A stretch of 64,000 nucleotides of DNA, from the NCBI GenBank assembly GCA_038380435.1, contig JAWZYU010000017.1, positions 21,141,283-21,205,282 on the forward strand. Reading direction: 5' to 3'. Shown here piece by piece: positions 25,001 to 31,819 of this stretch; positions within the stretch are counted from its first letter, which is position 1, and every line of letters begins with the position of its first letter. The position numbers were made by a program, and so were the translations under genes. The notes beneath the pieces were generated by a model. It made no database searches, was not told where the DNA came from, and saw nothing but the letters and a program-made list of their open reading frames with translations. Source of the stretch: Ryuthela nishihirai. Its lineage: Eukaryota; Arthropoda; Arachnida; Araneae; Heptathelidae.

Positions 25001-26441
25001 GCAATGCCATCTATCGGCTGAAGACCGTAACCACTACACGGGCCATAATGAAATTTGCAATTACTACGGGTTGTTTCACCTCTGGCCCTTTTTTTGCACA
25101 CAATGGGCTAAATGGCCAGGTCACAAGCTCCCCAAGGGCTCAGAGACATTTGGGGAGAGGGGACCTACTGAACAGCTATTAGGAGATAGATGGTAGCCTC
25201 CCATCCAGTGTGTTCTTTAACATACACATGGTATAGCTCCTGTACATGGGGTCATTCGATGGACAGCGGCCTTTCCAAGCCTATCAGTATCCCCTACTGA
25301 TCGAGGGTAGGGAGTTTTGCAAAAATAAATCTCAACACTGGCCCTGCTGGTACTCAGAACTGCAGATTACAAGCCTGGAGCATTCACCCCTGATTACTGT
25401 GGAAAAATAAAGACTCTTCAGGCAGACTTAAAAAACACAAAAGAGATATACATAACCAGAAACCAAATACAGCACTGGTAAAGGCTATTTAGCTCTGAAA
25501 AGCAATACCAAAATTTAACGAAGCAAAAGTTACTTGTGCTCCACCAATCAGTACCAACTTGACTACACTTCAGTTAATGGTTGAGCTAATATGAAAGGTC
25601 CTCTCCCTACTGTCAAACAGCTAAAAGGTTAAGTTTAAGGACTTCCCTGAAATGTGAAGGGTGCGGTGGCACCCATAAGATGTAGGATGGTCCTGAATAT
25701 TGGGGCATTGGGTGTTGCCTTTATACTTTACTTCCACACTGAACATCTAATAATCTACAAAAATAAAAGAAATATCATCAATGAAAAATTTACTCTCCTA
25801 TCAGACTGGAAAGTTCCTTTATATACTCATAAGGAAATAAAAAATGTATCCCGTTCTATAGCTATAGTGACCCGGCCTGGGGTGCCATGATGCTAACTCC
25901 CTAGGTTAAATTTTTTCAGTATATCGTTAAATCATATATGAAGTACAAGGTAAAATATTACCCTTGACCTTCCCTATCTCAAGATATGCCTAAATGGCAT
26001 CAGTTTAAAAACAGATAAAATAGTAAACCACCTAAAGATTGCCCCTAAGGGGATTTTTTTTGATATGCATCAAATCTGTTTTTAATACTTAGAAAACTGT
26101 AATTATACTCTCATATCATCTTCATTGTTTCTAACCTACTCAACACTATTCTGGCAAAATCAGTTTGTTTCTCGAGAACCCTATTTTTTTCACATATGCA
26201 TCAAATCTGTTTTTAATACTCAGAAAACTGTAATTATACTCTCATATCATCATCATTGTTTCTAACCTACTCAACACTATTCTGGCAAAATCAGTTAGTT
26301 TCTCGAGAAACCTATATTAAACTTGATATATATGTACAACAATACAAATAATATTGAAATTGTTCCTAACTTGCCTGTTTCTTTTGCTAATTTATAATAT
26401 TTATCTTTTCTTTGCTTCCCAGTTTTTAATTTCTTCCCCAT
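807..26441 (-). CDS. FTSJ3: pre-rRNA 2'-O-ribose methyltransferase FTSJ3/Spb1 (10 exons, 3' end off window)
   Basis: Split gene. Exons are 26375-26441, 22863-23015, 18967-19046, 14342-14441, 12411-12541, 8721-9011, 7769-7869, 3935-4006, 2390-2633 and 807-1009, and all phases join. About 480 codons are present. Residues 24-200 form the FtsJ/RrmJ Rossmann methyltransferase: SAM-binding [10 protein letters not shown] at 49-58 and the catalytic tetrad K31, D117 (LHDGAP), K157 (FITKIFRS) and E192 (ESAEIF), with spacings 86/40/35 equal to those of E. coli RlmE. After it comes the DUF3381/Spb1 middle region ([23 protein letters not shown]), then Lys-rich and acidic stretches. Known role of the family: nucleolar 2'-O-methylation of pre-rRNA during 60S assembly, with SAM as donor. 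The vertebrate protein is about 850 residues, so the C-terminal Spb1 domain should lie left of base 1. No disabling change is seen, so the gene is probably functional. Confidence 0.95.
1866..2042 (+). mobile_element. SINE-B copy, 5'-truncated
   Basis: tRNA-derived SINE in FTSJ3 intron 9. It begins inside the tRNA head (GGCTACTGATCTAAGGGA), has the B box GGTTCGAACCT, then the SINE-B body (TGAGGTTCTTGCCATCCTC; GCAGCTGCTTGAGGGGGT) and an A/T tail. The A box is missing. Confidence 0.85.
2390..2633 (-). CDS. FTSJ3: FTSJ3 exon 9 (charged coiled segment)
   Basis: The 244-nt exon encodes an acidic then very Lys-rich segment ([18 protein letters not shown]), matching the coiled basic linker of Spb1 proteins. 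Phase 2 in, phase 0 out (donor GTAATG). Confidence 0.85.
2897..3132. mobile_element. hAT-type MITE with perfect 8-bp target duplication
   Basis: A 236-bp element with terminal repeats CAGGGGTTCTCAAC and GTTGAGAACCACTG. It is flanked on both sides by GCATAATG (2889-2896 and 3133-3140), the 8-bp duplication expected of hAT elements. The interior shares sequence with the expanded element at 61690-62403. Confidence 0.9.
3935..4006 (-). CDS. FTSJ3: FTSJ3 exon 8
   Basis: The 72-nt exon encodes [20 protein letters not shown]. The LLNWR motif directly follows LGRSELR in the family. Flanked by TTTTTAG and GTAAGA. Confidence 0.88.
4190..4720 (-). pseudogene. Tc1-like transposase fragment
   Basis: In shifting minus-strand frames the sequence gives [19 protein letters not shown], matching the first catalytic-Asp region of Tc1 transposases (EDW..V..SDES.F). 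RFHSS and CNGL-type remains of the preceding segment are upstream. Many stops and frameshifts are present, so it is dead. Confidence 0.7.
5161..5177. repeat. poly-C tract
   Basis: An uninterrupted run of about 16-17 C in an otherwise AT-rich intron. No function is apparent; a likely place for assembly length error. Confidence 0.9.
5345..6308 (-). pseudogene. Tc1-like DDE transposase, decayed
   Basis: ATG at 6308 opens [20 protein letters not shown], the paired-like helix-turn-helix N-terminus of Tc1 transposases. Further on come [21 protein letters not shown]-like and [11 protein letters not shown] segments, then [11 protein letters not shown] (second catalytic Asp) and [15 protein letters not shown] (third acidic residue, E). 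The order and the total length (about 320 codons) are complete. In-frame stops near 6140 and elsewhere and frame changes make it a pseudogene. DNA cut-and-paste transposition is the family's role. Confidence 0.88.
6474..7025 (+). pseudogene. Tc1-like transposase, C-terminal half only
   Basis: A 183-codon open frame aligns only to the catalytic C-terminal half of Tc1 transposases: [26 protein letters not shown] (second acidic position, here E instead of D) and [14 protein letters not shown] (third acidic residue). The N-terminal DNA-binding part is absent, so the reading frame is a remnant despite being open. It faces away from the minus-strand copy next to it. Confidence 0.85.
7769..7869 (-). 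CDS. FTSJ3: FTSJ3 exon 7
   Basis: The 101-nt exon encodes [20 protein letters not shown] and [10 protein letters not shown], part of the DUF3381 middle domain. Leaves in phase 2. Confidence 0.93.
8721..9011 (-). CDS. FTSJ3: FTSJ3 exon 6 (catalytic Glu, start of DUF3381)
   Basis: The 291-nt exon (97 codons, phase 0 to 0) encodes [20 protein letters not shown] with catalytic E192. It continues with the family-specific [12 protein letters not shown] and [20 protein letters not shown] segments, then the SKCSE end. Confidence 0.96.
10301..10335. other. Perfect 14-bp stem hairpin
   Basis: TATGAAGTTGTAAG, a 7-nt loop, then CTTACAACTTCATA: a perfect inverted repeat. Role unknown; probably a deletion derivative of a fold-back element. 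Confidence 0.8.
11235..11495. repeat. Dispersed repeat shared with 56290-56645
   Basis: Segments such as CTCCTTAAAAGTTTTAAT-like (here ATTCCTTAAAAGTTTTAATT) and ATCATTGCTGTCAGT-like occur in the same order in both places. The 56-kb copy carries a SINE-B insertion. Confidence 0.7.
11680..12305. repeat. Diverged tandem repeat in FTSJ3 intron
   Basis: ATTCCACCACCAAAATTTC, then a CATCATTGCAATAT-like segment, then AATCATAATATTTTTCAAT-like text appear at 11705-11865 and again at 12123-12265. A partial unit lies at 11935-12010. Confidence 0.65.
12411..12541 (-). CDS. FTSJ3: FTSJ3 exon 5 (catalytic Lys)
   Basis: The 131-nt exon encodes [20 protein letters not shown] followed by [21 protein letters not shown]157 is the second tetrad lysine. 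Donor GTGAGT. Confidence 0.95.
13136..13350. mobile_element. Mariner-type fold-back MITE (TA duplication)
   Basis: A 215-bp element flanked by TA. Its arms of about 95 bp are near-perfect inverted repeats beginning CACCTATCCCTCAATTTACA. The short centre is GACGTACATAGAAAGG. No coding capacity; it would need a transposase in trans. Confidence 0.9.
13578..13911 (-). mobile_element. SINE-A copy, 5'-truncated
   Basis: The minus-strand SINE-A runs from the CAACCCAAC-type 3' tail (left) through the conserved body to the B box GGTTCGAGTCC. The A-box end is missing. Confidence 0.9.
14342..14441 (-). CDS. FTSJ3: FTSJ3 exon 4 (catalytic Asp)
   Basis: The 100-nt exon encodes [20 protein letters not shown] and then [14 protein letters not shown]117 in LHDGAP is the catalytic aspartate; the His before it matches yeast Spb1 rather than the Asn of vertebrate FTSJ3. 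Leaves in phase 1. Confidence 0.95.
15151..15249 (+). pseudogene. THAP-type zinc-finger fragment
   Basis: ATG-led [20 protein letters not shown] carries the C-x4-C start of a THAP domain, followed by FP-like spacing. The frame ends after 33 codons, so only the N-terminal half is present. It is probably a remnant of a P-type transposon or a THAP gene exon and lies in antisense orientation inside FTSJ3 intron 3. Confidence 0.45.
15670..16690. repeat. Tandem repeat, about 312-318-bp period, ~4 units
   Basis: The markers TCTACTGGTATG, GCATACAGTATGATT and GGGTTATATTTCT recur in the same order, starting near 15680, 15957, 16275 and 16587. Units are diverged by point changes. Confidence 0.85.
16679..16885. 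repeat. Long fold-back (100-bp arms) with a B box in the loop
   Basis: The left arm 16679-16778 and the right arm 16786-16885 are nearly complementary. The 7-nt loop TTCAAAT sits inside CGGGTTCAAATCCCG, which reads as a B box on the plus strand. It is built from the tail of the tRNA-like repeat found at 17030-17140. Confidence 0.88.
16886..17155 (+). mobile_element. tRNA-like repeat copy
   Basis: The body (GCCATCGGAGATCACGGT, AAAATTAGCGGAAAAAAG) leads into an A-box-like GGCATTAGTTCAACTGG and the B box GGTTCAAATCC, then the tail AATTTTTTCCACTGAATA. The fold is not a good tRNA, so it is a tRNA-derived repeat and not a tRNA gene. Confidence 0.75.
17156..18966. other. FTSJ3 intron 3, no feature recognised
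   Basis: AT-rich. Short open frames at 17915-18163 and 18369-18692 show no family signature and no codon bias. I see nothing that supports a gene. Confidence 0.5.
18967..19046 (-). CDS. FTSJ3: FTSJ3 exon 3
   Basis: The 80-nt exon encodes [20 protein letters not shown] and then TEKCYQ, the conserved strand and acidic motif after the SAM loop. TTTCACAG acceptor, GTATTT donor; leaves in phase 0. Confidence 0.93.
19335..19755. mobile_element. tRNA-like repeat in fold-back arrangement
   Basis: A minus-strand copy (tail, B box as CTCGAACCCGCAT, A box as TTGAACTAATGCC, then body) meets a plus-strand partial copy (AGAATACTCTGGCATGTTTC through GGTTCAAGTCC and tail). The outer ends are inverted. Confidence 0.8.
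20343..20569. repeat. Inverted repeat (about 60-bp arms), MITE-like
   Basis: CTAAAAAGTAGAAAACAAAC and a CCTAAAGCATATCA segment at 20357-20394 recur inverted at about 20518-20552. The stem is imperfect and spans a 100-bp loop. Type unassigned. Confidence 0.65.
20807..21197 (-). mobile_element. SINE-A, full length with 12-bp target duplication
   Basis: A complete copy with tRNA head at the right (GGCTCAGTCGGTAGTGCGCC; B box GGTTCGAGTCC). It is flanked by CAGGAAACTATA at 20795-20806 and 21198-21209. Duplications of this length suggest LINE-driven target-primed insertion. Confidence 0.92.
21344..21895 (-). mobile_element. SINE-A copies with short internal duplications
   Basis: A 3'-end segment of about 58 bp is repeated (21349-21401 and 21404-21456), followed by a complete body and tRNA head to 21775. 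A second deleted copy (21779-21895) jumps from the body straight to CCGACTGAGCCACCCCCG. Confidence 0.88.
22863..23015 (-). CDS. FTSJ3: FTSJ3 exon 2 (SAM-binding motif)
   Basis: The 153-nt exon lies between an AG acceptor (23017-23016) and a GT donor (22862-22861). It encodes [17 protein letters not shown] with catalytic K31 and the SAM-binding loop [13 protein letters not shown]. It enters in phase 1 and leaves in phase 1. Confidence 0.95.
23429..23519. mobile_element. Miniature piggyBac-like element (TTAA)
   Basis: 91 bp between two TTAA sites (23425-23428 and 23520-23523). The ends CCCTTTCTCTACCATAC and GGTATGGTACTGAAAGGA form an imperfect inverted repeat. TTAA target and CCC start are piggyBac traits. 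Confidence 0.6.
24053..24885. mobile_element. Three tRNA-like repeat copies: two minus, one plus (fold-back)
   Basis: Minus copies at about 24053-24350 and 24351-24655 are followed by a plus copy, 24656-24885. Copies two and three meet near the motif GATTTAAACAT and face apart, so together they form a long inverted repeat. Each carries an A-box-like TTAGTTCAATTGG and a GGTTCAAG-type B box. Confidence 0.82.
25070..25390 (-). mobile_element. SINE-A, old diverged copy
   Basis: It follows the SINE-A body order (GGGCTAAATGGCCAGGTCAC, then the CAGTGTGTTCTTTAACATA region, then TCTCAACACTGGCCCTGCTG) with many changes and small deletions. The head is incomplete. Confidence 0.85.
26060..26312. repeat. 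131-bp direct duplication
   Basis: ATGCATCAAATCTGTTTTTA starts at 26065 and again at 26196, and the whole unit through CAGTT-GTTTCTCGAGAA is almost identical in both. It lies in FTSJ3 intron 1 just upstream of exon 2 in genomic order. Confidence 0.9.
26375..26441 (-). CDS. FTSJ3: FTSJ3 exon 1 (start codon)
   Basis: ATG at 26441-26439 opens [20 protein letters not shown], the basic N-terminus typical of FTSJ3/Spb1. The exon ends in phase 1 after GAA ACA G. The donor is GC (26374-26373) in the context CAG|GCAAGT, and the next exon restores ETGFRSR. This exon is too short for ordinary ORF listing and was found by its family signature. Confidence 0.9.
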
Positions 26442-27140
26442 CTTTCCAACGTTAATTCATACACACGTGAACTATACAGAAAAATATGGGGTAGCGGTTA
26501 TGGTTTATTAGCTCAAGGAGTGTCAGGTACAGCAGTGGTTAAAATTTTACAGAAATATAAATTTAAATTCTTGGAACTGGAAATATTCCGTTTTGTATCT
26601 TACTCGCAATTGTTCATCATAATAACGTATGTACACCCTTAGATATAGTAAGGGAAGTAGACAGTGTAACATCAGCATTTTACTGCTGGCAATTTGCGAC
26701 CAAAGTTTTAATTTAAAGGGGAACCAAGTTCGTCACCAAATCTTAGTTCGTATTGGCGTATCTATTCACATTAGATTTTAAGTTTCATTTAAGTATCATT
26801 GATAAGTGTCATTTAAAATTTTGCTTCGCCAGTAAGATGGTAAAATCTTACGCTTCCATTAATTGCTCTAATAGAGCCACATAGTTCTATGTATATGCTA
26901 GAGATAAAATCTGACAATCGTTCCAAGGTGCAGAATGCAGCAGGAGTAAGTTCGGCAGAATTTTATATGTGATATTTACCATACCGACAGCCGAGTTTGC
27001 ACAGTCGTTATGCACTGAGATGCCAGTTAATTAGGTACACCACCTCTCGTCACATAAATGGTTCATTGCAATACGTAAAACGTCACGTGACCGCAGTGTG
27101 TGGTATAAATCAGACAACCAGCTGTTAGAGCATCAGTTAG
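26442..27140. promoter_or_regulatory. Upstream region of FTSJ3
   Basis: This sequence precedes the FTSJ3 start codon on the minus strand and should hold its 5' UTR and promoter. I see no clear TATA or initiator and name no site. No coding signal. Confidence 0.35.
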
Positions 27141-27160
27141 AATTTGATTGAGCTTTCAGA

Positions 27161-28260
27161 ATGACCAAAACAAGCGACCTGAGCTGTTTTGAGCGCAGCA
27201 TGATAGATGTGTTAGGCGTGCCTGTTTTAGCATCTTCCAAATAGCTGTCGTCATCGACTTTTCATGAACAACCGTTTCAAAGATTTACTGAGAATGTTGC
27301 GAAATCAAAAACTATCAGTGATAGGCTATCCTGTGGATGAAAATAGCTTGTGGATCACAGGTGTTAAAGGAGATTGGCGAGAATCGTGCAAGCGAACAGA
27401 TGGGTCACAACGAGGCAAATCACAACAGAATTAAACATTGGTGTGCAGAAGGTCATCTCTGAATGCACCATGTATCAGGCTTTGTCACGAAAGGGCTACA
27501 AAAGACGCCGCCAATGTCAAGAGCCAATGTTGTCAGCTAAGAATATGAAAGTGCATCTCCAGTGGGTTCAGGAGCATCCGACATTAGGCAGTTGAGGACT
27601 GGAAAAAGATAGCCTTGTCGGATGAATCAAGGTTCCTTTTGCAGAGTTCAGAGTTCAGAGGATCAGAGTTTGGCGCAAGCAACATGAGGCCATGGAGCCA
27701 TTTCGTCTGGTATCAACAGTACAGGAAGGTGTGATACTGAGGGGAACGTTTTCCTGGCACACTTTAGGCCATCTAATACCCATAGAAGGATAGCTGAATG
27801 CTAGAGTCTATTTGAATATCGTTGCTAACTAAGTTCATCTCTTCATGGCTACAGTTCAACCTCACTCGGATGTTCATTATAATAAACGACAAACACGATA
27901 AACACGATAATGCACATTAGATTTAACGAATGGAAACGACAAACACGATAATGCACCTGTTCCCAAGGCACGTATCATTACCGAATGGTTCCAGGAGCCG
28001 ATGAGGTTTCCTTGCTTCATTAGCTTGCACAGTTCCCAGATCTAAACCCTATCGAACATTTTTGGGATGAGGTGGAAGGGCTGGTCATAGCGAGATTGTG
28101 ACACTGTCCAATTTGCAGCAACTGTGCAATTGTTCTGAAAGCCAAAAGAGGCGCAACATGCTACTTGACAGGTAGTACCTAATAACTGGCATCTTAGTGT
28201 ATGACAGATACATTTCTTATTCGCCGTAGGATGCACAAATCGTTACTACCAAGCACGGTC
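27161..28260 (+). pseudogene. Tc1-like DDE transposase, heavily decayed
   Basis: ATG at 27161 opens MTKTSDLSCFERSMIDVLGV, like a Tc1 N-terminus. RIVQANRWVTTRQITTELNI and the second helix-turn-helix follow (27374-27595), then DWKKIALSDESRFLL (first catalytic Asp region) and NPIEHFWDEVEG-like text near 28045-28075 across frames. Numerous stops, frameshifts and a short internal duplication of ACGACAAACACGATAA near 27885-27955. Non-functional. Confidence 0.88.
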
Positions 28261-28469
28261 GGAGACTCCAGTGGAAACTTGGACTCTTTGCTGCGCCTAT
28301 CTCCATTTCTGTTTTTAGAAAATAATGATTAATGTAGCAAATTTAGTGTAATTTTTAAAAGTAATCGAGAATTCGTATGTTTTTTCATTTTCCGCCACTC
28401 AAAAAATGCCCCTCTTCCCCCGATGAAGGTGTGGTAGTGCCTCCCCTGCTGCCAAGATACATCGATTAA

Positions 28470-28997
28470 CCCTTTCAGGACCATAAGGTTTTTAAGAGTA
28501 AATATTAGTATGTAACTGTTTATTTTAGTTTGTTTAGATGTAAAATAAATAAAAATCATAAGAAAAATACATAACAATGTGTAGTTTTTTTGGAATTTTA
28601 TGGGAAATATTTTTCCCAATGGACTATAAAGGTAACACAAATTATAGTTAGGCTTATTATGCAATGTCTTTTATTTATTGGTTTATTAGAACAAAATGTT
28701 AACTAAAATAATACAAAATTATGAAATAAAATTACTATACAAAATGATGTGCTAATTATGATATTCTGCGAAGCAATTTCTTTTGGTAGTGAGGCAAAGA
28801 TGGACATTGCACATAGTACATATATTATGCGTCCTGACAGTTCTGTTTTTATATTCTAAACGTTCCCGTTTACGTAATTGCGTTCGGCATATGATCTATT
28901 TTTACATTCTGTATAAAAATGCAGATAAGGTTATAATTAAATACGACAATCACCAATTTTAAAATGGGAAAAATGTTTCCCTTTAGTCGTGAAAGGG
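28470..28997. mobile_element. piggyBac-type MITE (TTAA target)
   Basis: 528 bp flanked by TTAA at 28466-28469 and 28998-29001. The ends are CCCTTTCAGGACCATAAGG and, inverted, CCCTTTCACGACTAAAGGG. No transposase is encoded; the 111-codon minus frame inside (28329-28664) overlaps the border and shows no family signature. Confidence 0.8.
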
Positions 28998-29780
28998 TTA
29001 AGTTGTTTAACTAGAGCTTAAGCAAAATTAATTTTAATTCTTTATTGAGGTTATTCTATTCACTCCTGCCACTCAAATCATCAGCGCACATTCATTGGCT
29101 CACACATCTCTCGTTCAAAGCAACTGCCGAACGCTGGATGATTCAAAGTAATGGCTGCTGCCCCGCCCCTCGCCATGGCTTCTGCACTGTAGATTGACTT
29201 GGTGTGCGAAAGTAGAAGCATCTTTCATTTACAAAAAAGCCGAGTACTGTAAAACAGAACTTCAAAAATACATAAAAAATTACTCAAATAACCATAGTGT
29301 TCTATATATTAAAAAAATAATAATAAATTCTCAGTCAAGTAGTTGCTTGCCACAGAGATCTAACACGATACTTTCAATTTATATGCCGTTAATATGATTT
29401 CTGTATGTTTGTGGTTTGACAGCTCCAGGTGAATAGATTCACAGGATATGTTTCATCAGCTGATCGTTAATCCTCAGCAGAGGTCATCGTAGGCACCTGA
29501 ACTCTTGCTTCTACAGGCATCGTCAAATCGCACATTGGAGGAAATCTTCCAGTGTAGGCTTTAGTCTTTAATAGTGGGGAAACAGGTCTTTGCCCCATGT
29601 CTGCGATTAGGGGGCTGTTTGAGATTGTCGACATTCCTTCTCTCAATAAACACAGTTTCTTCAAACATCCCACTAACCATTTTCTCTCCATAGACAGTTG
29701 GAATGTGAGGACTCTGCACAGAGATTAGTTTTGATGTCCTTACACAAGAATTCCAGCATTATAATTTAGATATTCTCGGC

Positions 29781-30650
29781 TTGCAAGAGACCAGGTGGAC
29801 AGATAAAGGTCATATTCTTAAAAGTAATCTTAAATTTCTCTTTTCAGGGAATGACGATAATAAGCATCACCAAGGCGTAGGTCTGCCTCTCAGCAGACAC
29901 GCTAGTGATGCACTTCTAGGATATGAATGCATTAATGAAAGGTTTCTTACAGCAAAATTTCAGACAAGCATTAAAGACTTGAATGTTATCTGCTGTTATG
30001 CCCCCACTGAGGATGCCGATGAGGATGAGAAGGATAGGTTTTACGGACAACTTCAGGTTATTTTGAATTCTGTCAAGAAAGAAGATTTTACCCTTGTTCT
30101 AGGTGACTTCAATGCCAAATTTGGTACTAACTCTGACCTTTGGGGAGGAGTGATAGGCCCTTTTGGTATTGGTAGCTGCAATGGCAATGGGCAACGTCTC
30201 CTACAGGTAACTAAGCTTATTGATTTGAGAAAAACTAACACTTATTACAAACACCGCGACATACATGGGTACACATGGGTTTCACCCGATGGGCTGCATA
30301 AGAATATGATTGATTATATATTAATTAGCAGCAAATGGGCTAGTTCTGTTAGGAATACCCACTCATATAGGGGAGCTGAAATTGGATCTGACCATTATCT
30401 TGTTAAAAGTGTTTTGCAACTTAAACTTAAGAAATGTTGTATTAAGGTTAAAAAATTTACTTTTAATTCTGAAGCTCTGAAAGACACAGTTATAGCTAAA
30501 GATTACCATGATCGGTTACTTAGTCATTATGACAGTCATAGTTTGCTTATTACTATATTAGAATTAGGAAGGGACAATTTTAAACAGGCTTTTCTTAAAA
30601 CTAACAGTACTCTTTCAGGAAAAACGACCAGAGGAGGTAAAATTATTTAA
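29781..30650 (+). pseudogene. LINE apurinic/apyrimidinic endonuclease domain (open 289-codon frame)
   Basis: The frame starts inside the domain at LQETRWTDKGH. It continues with CYAPTEDADEDEKDRFYGQL, LVLGDFNAKFG (catalytic GDFNA), YTWVSPDGLHKNMIDYILIS and EIGSDHYLVKSVL (catalytic SDH). These are the exonuclease/endonuclease/phosphatase motifs that nick target DNA in target-primed reverse transcription. The upstream part (WNVRTLHR) is in another frame just before 29760. After 30650 stops follow and the RT is broken, so the element is dead. Confidence 0.9.
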
Positions 30651-31530
30651 GTGATAAGGCACTTGAGCTTATTTCGGAAAGCACTGCAGGAATGTCCTTA
30701 ATCAATACCCTACTAGTACTAATAGAAAGCATTACAGAGAGCTTAATAAATGGTCAGTTAGCAGCTGGTAAGAATCTTTGACTTGATGGCTTGACTGACA
30801 AAGCCAAGGAAGCAGTTAGACAGCAGAACAGCAGACAGCTGTACTAGATAGTTAATGTTGTGGTAGAAAACTGTAAAGTATACAGGGATTGAATGATATA
30901 GATGGTAAAGTTATAGAAGGTCTTTGTTAGCTGGGCAGAGCATTTAAGTGATATTCTAAACCATGTGGTTAGTTTTACTCCCATTATTTGTAATGATGAC
31001 AGATGCATTACTGGCTAAAATGTTTTCCTGTAACAGAGTCTGAAGTTATTTTGGCTATTTCTAAACTTAAACTATATAAATCTTCTGGGGTGGATGAAAT
31101 TACTACTGAAATGCTTAAAGCTGGGAATGTTTCCGTTACCACATAGATGAATTGAAAAATCTATTTTTAAAAAAGGTGGCCTCAGTTCTTGTGATAAGTA
31201 TAGGGGTATCAGTCTACTTTCTGTTTCAGGTAAAGTTCTTTGCATGATTGTGCTCAACAGAATTAAGAATCTGGTTGACGGACAATTGCATGATGAACAA
31301 TGTGGATTCAGAAGTAGTAGGGGATGTGTGGATCATATTTTTCACTTAGGCAGATTCTTGAGAAACGTTTAGAGTTTCAGAAAACTTTGTTAAACCTTAA
31401 TAATAAGCTTTGTTGATATCAAAAAGGCTTTTGACTCTGTCGATCGTCATAATTCGTGATTGATTGTGAGATATTAGGCATACGAGACAAGTAGTTAACA
31501 TAATGATAGCTCTCTATGAGTCGTGTGTCA
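30651..31530 (+). pseudogene. LINE reverse transcriptase, broken and 3'-truncated
   Basis: Frame-shifted remains of the same RT as at 38215-39429: KEAVRQQNSRQLY, KSSGVDEITTEMLKAGN, YRGISLLSVSGKVL, EQCGFRSSRGC and KAFDSVDRHN, each interrupted by stops or small deletions. The sequence ends before the YADD active-site region. Confidence 0.85.
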
Positions 31531-31534
31531 TTTG

Positions 31535-31735
31535 CACACCTTAACAATGGTCGTTTGTGCACCTCAATTATGATCATTTAGAACCTTTGGAAATAGTGTT
31601 TTGTACACTTTAACAATGGGCGTTTTCACACCATAAGAATTGCCGTTTTCGCACATTATCACTGGTCGGTTTTGCAGCATAACAACGGATGTTTGAGCAT
31701 CAAAACAATGGCCGTTTGTGCCATTGAGGTAATAT
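31535..31735. repeat. Degenerate short tandem repeat
   Basis: A loose unit of about 30-35 nt of the type CACACCTTAACAATGGTCGT is repeated six or so times with much variation. It starts exactly where the truncated LINE ends. Confidence 0.6.
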
Positions 31736-31819
31736 TACTAGAGACAGGACTGGCAACGGACGCCATGAACACGTACAGATATTAAGCCTAGTGGATAGTG
31801 AGGCGAATAGTTGAGTGAA

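Larger units (their letters stand above)
29400..31530 (+). mobile_element. RTE-like LINE, copy 1, truncated and decayed
   Basis: It shares 5' sequence, endonuclease and RT with the minus-strand copy at 38009-40760. The endonuclease part is mostly open; the RT part is broken; it stops within RT near 31530. The 5' boundary near 29400 is where similarity with the other copy begins. Confidence 0.85.

Noticed and set aside
25654..25890. 78-codon plus frame
   Set aside because: No recognisable motif, lies in FTSJ3 intron 1 in antisense, and ends in ordinary AT-rich text.
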